Of a stretch of 64,000 bases of DNA, positions 59,861-64,000 are shown piece by piece (positions within the stretch are counted from its first letter, which is position 1; every line of letters begins with the position of its first letter). Both the position numbers and the translations under genes were made by a program. The stretch comes from Acanthochlamys bracteata (Eukaryota > Streptophyta > Magnoliopsida > Pandanales > Velloziaceae): positions 2,635,489 to 2,699,488 of the forward strand of contig CM034144.1 in assembly GCA_019914995.1 (NCBI GenBank), in the 5' to 3' direction. The notes beneath the pieces were generated by a model, which saw nothing but the letters and a program-made list of their open reading frames with translations, had not been told where the DNA came from and ran no database searches.

Positions 59861-60871
59861 TCAAACACCAATGTTGTTGAATTGGTCGCACCTGCGGCGG
59901 ACCTCACCCTTGCGACCAGTCTTCACACCATACACACTTAACTTCTGAAAAGCCTTAATGAAATCATTGAAGAATAATGTCTGGTTGGCAGCATAAAGGT
60001 TAACAAACGAAGCAGTCCTTGGATCAGCAGTGAGGGCGTGATCAGAGGCGAGCAATGCTAGCCCGCGCTTAATGTTCTGGAAGTACTTGTTGTCGAAAGT
60101 GCCCGGAGTCATGATATCATTGAAAGTCGCAATTGTGTCATCTTTTTTGTAATTTTCACATGCCTTTTGCAATGCAGCAGCATAACGGGGATCCATGGAC
60201 GGATCGAAAGAGTTCGGCACACCTTTCTTGTAGTTGTAAATCCGGTCAGCATATTCGCTGCAGTGTGAGAACCCAACAGTGTGTGCTCCAGTAAGGGCAA
60301 CAACTTCTTGTGCCGTGAACCCTTTAGATGTAAATAAATTCAAAATTTCAGTAACAGAATGGTTACTCCTCGGAAGATTTGCATCAACCGAAGCAGCTGT
60401 CGAAGCTAACGCATCTTTCCTTCCAAGTCTAACAGGCACAAAAGGCCCGCCGAGCATTGAAAGCCCGTCGCGTGTCGCAAGCGTTAGAATATCAGCACAA
60501 GAAACAACACCAGGGCATTCGAGTTCCAACGCAGCCTTGGCACGGTTAACCACATCGAAAGCATCACCAGGGAGTGACAGATTGATGTCCGCGTCACGCT
60601 CAGCGTGGCGGTTGAAATTATTGGAAGTAATAAGCACCGAAGAGTCACATCCGCCAACAAAACAGTCGTGGAAGAAGATTCGAAGAGCGCCTGGAGCCGT
60701 CGTCGGAGTCTCACGTTGTTTCTGGTACACTACCTCACGAACGATTTTAGCTACATTTGGACATGACTTGGCATAATAATTCTGGTTCAGTTTCGCTTCC
60801 GTTGCGAGTGATATTGATAGTATTAGCAAAATCAGTGCTGACATTGCCACGGAAAGCCGCTGAGAACCCAT
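59861..60871 (-). CDS. Class III secretory peroxidase (PRX31/41/65-like)
   Basis: An intronless 336-residue protein. A hydrophobic signal peptide (about residues 1-26) directs secretion to the wall or apoplast. The distal haem site GALRIFFHDCFVGGCDSS carries Arg64 and His68, and the proximal site VALTGAHTVGFSHC carries His197. All eight structural cysteines are present (37, 70, 75, 119, 125, 204, 238, 328), giving the four standard disulfides. Calcium-site residues after Asp69 and around 225-260 look normal. The AERDADINLSLPGDAFD stretch is typical of the Arabidopsis PRX31/41/63/65 group, whose members often lack introns. N-glycosylation sites are at Asn97, Asn170 and Asn296. It oxidises phenolics with hydrogen peroxide; the in vivo substrate is unknown. 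The frame is intact. The start is set by the signal peptide and the leader described at 60955-61177. Confidence 0.95.
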   Translation of the reverse strand: MGSQRLSVAMSALILLILSISLATEAKLNQNYYAKSCPNVAKIVREVVYQKQRETPTTAPGALRIFFHDCFVGGCDSSVLITSNNFNRHAERDADINLSLPGDAFDVVNRAKAALELECPGVVSCADILTLATRDGLSMLGGPFVPVRLGRKDALASTAASVDANLPRSNHSVTEILNLFTSKGFTAQEVVALTGAHTVGFSHCSEYADRIYNYKKGVPNSFDPSMDPRYAAALQKACENYKKDDTIATFNDIMTPGTFDNKYFQNIKRGLALLASDHALTADPRTASFVNLYAANQTLFFNDFIKAFQKLSVYGVKTGRKGEVRRRCDQFNNIGV

Positions 60872-60954
60872 GATTTCTTCACTCCAAGTTATAAAATTTT
60901 TTTTTGGGGGGTGATTTTTTTGGTATTTTTGTTGTCGGTGGTGGTGTTATTGAT

Positions 60955-60987
60955 GATCTGCTTCCAAGAAGAGAATGGAAGCAGATC
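60955..60987 (-). promoter_or_regulatory. Hairpin in the peroxidase 5' leader
   Basis: GATCTGCTTCC and GGAAGCAGATC form a perfect 11-bp stem around an 11-base loop, 84-116 nt upstream of the peroxidase ATG. If transcription starts near 61140 this lies in the 5' UTR. The surrounding 60 bp resemble 15637-15695, where the stem is degraded. Confidence 0.6.
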
Positions 60988-61169
60988 TGAGGGGGGGTAT
61001 GGGGAAAGGAATAGGGAGGGGGCAGGGAGGGGAATGAAGAGAGACGGTGGTGAGGTTTGAGAAAAAAAATAGAAAGAGAATAGATGGTGTGGTGGTGAGA
61101 GGTTTCAGGGAAAAATACAGAGAGAAAGAGAGAGAGAAACGGAGAAATTAGTTTGAAGGGCTAAGAGTG

Positions 61170-61177
61170 ATTTTATA
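61170..61177 (-). promoter_or_regulatory. TATA box of the peroxidase gene
   Basis: TATAAAAT on the minus strand, followed about 30-60 nt downstream by a CT-rich tract (TTTCTCTCTCTCTTTCTCTC) typical of plant transcription start regions. The predicted leader is about 270 nt. Confidence 0.5.
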
Positions 61178-61640
61178 CAATTTATTTAATTTGCAGTGTT
61201 TTAACTTGTTTGTTTCTATTTTTTCTTTCACCTTGTGCGCGGCGACAGCGTTCTTTGCGGAGCACATGCATGAGCTCCCTCCAAGGAAAAAGAAGAAACA
61301 GAAGGTTTGAATTATTTTTAATTACGGAGATGGCTGTGTGCTGTGGGTTTTATGGACACTTTGGTGCCGGTGGTTTTGATTGGTGGGATTTATGTACACG
61401 ACCGATTGCTTGATTTATTTCAGATACATATATTTTTTAGAAAAAATATGTTTAAATTATATTTAGATTATAAATGTCTTTTTAATTGTTGAACTAAGAT
61501 ACAATCAACCATAAAAGACCAAATATAGGTGCGGTTGTTTGATAAAACTTCTCATTTAATTTTAGCATCTCATTTTAATTTTTCATTATTTAATAAACTT
61601 TTACATATCTAAAAATTTTAAAACTGCTAAAAAGTACAAA
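61178..61640. other. Intergenic upstream of the peroxidase
   Basis: The region contains a 67-codon plus-strand ORF (61210-61413) with no domain, then AT-rich DNA. Nothing else recognised. Confidence 0.35.
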
Positions 61641-61859
61641 TGTATTATATATTTAATATATATAGGGATGCACATCCCATCCCTTTGTACATATAATTTC
61701 CTGTAGGCACAGGTTTAGGATCAACGCCTGTGATTGTTTCATTTAATTTTTTAACGGTGCAGATGAACGATGAGGAATAAAACTAGTAAGCAGCGGACGA
61801 GGGTTTTATTCGTTCACTTGATCTTTTTTCTTCATCTGTCTGCAGCGGCGCTCGCGTCT

Positions 61860-62560
61860 TCTCCTTCCCGAGCCGAATCGAGTTCTCGGTAAAGCTCGAT
61901 TTTCGCGATTCAAGTTTTAATCGAATTCTTGGCGGCTCAATTTTGTGATTCCGCTGTTCGCTTTTTTGATCAAGATCTCGGCTCGATTTCGTCTCCGATT
62001 TTGATTCCGGTTCCGGCTTCAAACGAGCAAAAATCGAGTTGTCTCTACCGGGTTACGGCTCGATTTCGGATCCTTGTGTCCATCTCGGCTTCCGATCGAG
62101 ATCTGGGCTCGGGTTCGCCTCCGGCCGACTTCGACTCCGTCTTCGAAACGAACAAAATCGAAGTTGTCTCGGCTCGATTTACGGCTCGATTTCGGATCCT
62201 AGTGTCCATCTCGGCCGATCGAGATCCGAGGCTCGACCGACCGGCCAAACGAGCAAATCGAGTTGTTTCGCTCGATTACGGCTCGATGTCGGATCGCGTG
62301 TCCCTTTCGCCAGGATCGAGATTCGGCTCTATTTCATCTCTCCCGTCGTCCTCGGTGCAGATGTTTTATTGTTGGCACTTGACTCGGTTCAACGGCTGTG
62401 ATTCTTGTAGCACTTATCGGCTTCAACGGTGCAGATGCAGTTACCGTCGAAACAAGCAAAATCGAGTTCACCGCTCGGTTACGGCTCGGTTTCTCTCCGG
62501 CTTCGACTCCGACTCCGGCCAACTTCGAACTTTTAACTTTTTATAATTTGTTTTGATTTT
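61860..62560 (+). repeat. CpG-rich imperfect tandem repeats (TCGA-rich)
   Basis: Segments like AAACGAGCAAAATCGAGTTG recur at 62021, 62145, 62246 and 62449, and GGCTCGATTTCGGATC-like words at about 61980, 62057, 62183, 62280 and 62483. The repeat spacing is roughly 100-125 bp. The block is far richer in CG than its surroundings and stays open in several frames on both strands (205 codons plus, 67 and 62 codons minus). That openness follows from composition and is not proof of coding. It may be a transposon leader, a decayed CpG island or a satellite-like block. The motif ACGGTGCAGATG recurs at 61751, 62427 and near 62354. Confidence 0.6.
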
Positions 62561-62630
62561 CGAGGATTTATTTTAATTTTTGATAATTTGTTTTGGTTTT
62601 GCCGATCTCTTCTAATTTTTACGGATTTGT

Positions 62631-62704
62631 TTTTTACGGTGTATTGGAATTTATTTTTACCGTGTATTGGATTTGATTTTAACGGTGTATTGGATTTGAT
62701 TTTA
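62631..62704. repeat. 23-bp tandem repeat, three copies
   Basis: ACGGTGTATTGGA occurs at 62636, 62659 (with one change) and 62682, each followed by TTTGATTTT-like spacers. Non-coding. Confidence 0.8.
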
Positions 62705-63600
62705 AGGTGCAGTGGTTGGATGGATAGTTGCTCTCGAAATTATATGTTGAATGAATGCATGGTTGCCAAAATTGGGACAGGACATTGGTTTCTCAGACAT
62801 ACCGTTGGAAATTTTCATATGAGGCAATGATGGGTTTGCGCTTTTTTTTGACTCACTCAGATCGCCTCTCTTAAGCACACACAAAGAAGGTCAATGGATG
62901 GCCATGCATGGCAACCATCTGGTGTGACTTTAGAAAAGGGCAAAGTCAGAGAAAAAAAAATGATAGATTATTCATAAGCAGTCGAAAATGAAGTTGTATC
63001 TTTGAATCTCAAAGTGCCTACAAGAAAAAACATGAAACCACCGAGCCTCATTTCCTCCTCCGTCTCTATTGTTTCTTTGTTGTTGATGAATGAATGCAGA
63101 AATCTAGCTCGTGGAGCTCTTGCGAATGTCTCTGTCGTGAAATACTGTAAATGTAATTCCTCATCTGTTGTAAATCTTCTTTTCCGCTGGAAATGTAACA
63201 AGATTTTTCTCCTGTAATTCTCTTACAATAATTTCTTTGTAATTTCTCTACTGTAATTCGATTTGCATTGTAATTTTCTTCGACGCTGTTAATACAAATT
63301 CTTTATAAATTGCTGAGATAATCTGCACTATTATCATCAAATCTAATAAAAATAAAACATAAAAGACAAAAGCAAAAAAATTACATTATCGCTTAAAATT
63401 AACCGAAACATATTAGCTAAAAACTTAATAAAAGCATATCGCAATAAACGTAACAATAATAGACGATTGAAAGTGATCCACGCAATCAACGAACGTATGA
63501 TCCATGCACTGCATAATTATAACTCACAAATTAAAAATTAGTTATATTTTAATCACAGTTCTATGTTTTAATCACAACTCATTTAATCACATTAAACGCT
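62705..63600. other. Intergenic, no gene supported
   Basis: Short overlapping ORFs at 62588-62830, 62968-63201 (minus) and 63002-63217 (plus) have no recognisable domain and no gene-like context. 63200-63600 is AT-rich with TGTAATTCTCTT-type repeats. Confidence 0.4.
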
Positions 63601-63811
63601 AGCACAGTGACCACCTACCTTTCTCCCACGCTGTTTTTCCGTCTTGCTCTCTGTTTCTCGCGCCTCTACTTCAGTTGCTCTTTCATTTCGTTCTTTTTCT
63701 TTCATTATTCGCCAAACGAGCTTAGTTAAATCTCAATACAAATATTTCACTATATTTCTTATTCTTCTGTGTACAATTCGTCACAGCTTCTGAGCTCTTC
63801 TTTTCTTCTCC

Positions 63812-63830
63812 ATGGATCAACACGTTGAAG
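63812..63830 (+). CDS. Possible first coding exon of a gene running out of the window
   Basis: A CT-rich leader (63610-63811) precedes ATGGATCAACACGTTGAAG with a good donor, GTGTGT, directly after it. It would encode MDQHVE and the start of the next codon. The rest would be beyond 64000 or in unseen downstream exons. The call rests only on leader composition and splice context. Confidence 0.3.
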
Positions 63831-64000
63831 GTGTGTACCTAACATATTTTTTAATAATATGATTTTTTGTTTTAATATCGTATTACTGGATTTAAAACAC
63901 GCATAATAAAATACTATCTGAATCTTTGTTACTTTTCTTAATTTTTAAAATATTGAAAGTGGAACAGAACAATGAATGAACGAAGAACAAAATTTTTTTT

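Noticed and set aside
60279..60776. 165-codon plus-strand ORF
   Set aside because: Antisense shadow of the peroxidase gene.
61929..62546. 205-codon plus-strand ORF as a gene
   Set aside because: It runs over imperfect tandem CpG-rich repeats that are open in several frames on both strands, so openness is not evidence of coding.

Overview
This window is nuclear DNA of a flowering plant, probably a eudicot. The evidence is spliced genes with GT/AG introns, plant-specific families (a pTAC5-like plastid nucleoid protein, a plant U-box/ARM E3 ligase, a secretory class III peroxidase, a WRC-domain protein), AT-rich intergenic DNA, and many plant-type LTR retrotransposons, PIF/Harbinger DNA transposons and MITEs. 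The species cannot be told from the sequence alone.

Layout. 1-3468: AT-rich and repetitive DNA with a GC-richer repeat block and a fold-back MITE sitting in a TA microsatellite. 3469-10161: a complete but decayed Ty3/gypsy-type LTR element on the minus strand with intact 5-bp target duplications (TACTG). It contains the 3' end of a copia element and a 2.7-kb non-autonomous PIF/Harbinger element. That PIF element carries what reads as the last exon of the autophagy gene ATG8, a captured gene fragment. 10587-14253: a six-exon pTAC5-like gene whose promoter begins only about 430 bp from the retroelement LTR. 14254-19800: AT-rich DNA with MITEs and a decayed exon-like fragment. 19823-20431: the first exon of a WRC-domain protein (JMJ25/27-like in its WRC region), followed by about 10 kb in which I could not find further exons. 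30766-32535: an intronless U-box/ARM E3 ligase of the PUB38/PUB40 type. 33829-34258: a second fold-back MITE in a TA microsatellite. 36.8-41.4 kb: a coding but broken PIF/Harbinger element on the minus strand, whose ends resemble those of the element at 6.2-9.0 kb. 42-46 kb: MITEs and AT-rich filler with one small ORF behind a TATA box. 46.4-47.2 kb: a GC-richer transcript-like unit with a small membrane-protein ORF. 47.4-51.1 kb: a decayed copia element on the minus strand. 51.46-51.67 kb: degenerate telomere-like repeats. 51.7-54.4 kb: a second, unrelated decayed PIF/Harbinger element on the plus strand. 59861-60871: an intronless class III peroxidase on the minus strand, with a TATA box and a hairpin in its leader. 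61.6-62.7 kb: a CpG-rich block of imperfect tandem repeats. The last 200 bp may hold the first exon of another gene.

The four host genes show no operon-like or pathway link: plastid gene expression, a WRC-domain nuclear factor, ubiquitin ligation and cell-wall peroxidase. The dominant theme is layered transposon insertion. The least ordinary signals are the ATG8 exon inside a PIF element, one PIF family present here in three size classes, fold-back MITEs lodged in TA microsatellites, a telomere-like higher-order repeat, and the CpG-rich repeat block. Boundaries and families were read by eye; nothing was searched against a database.
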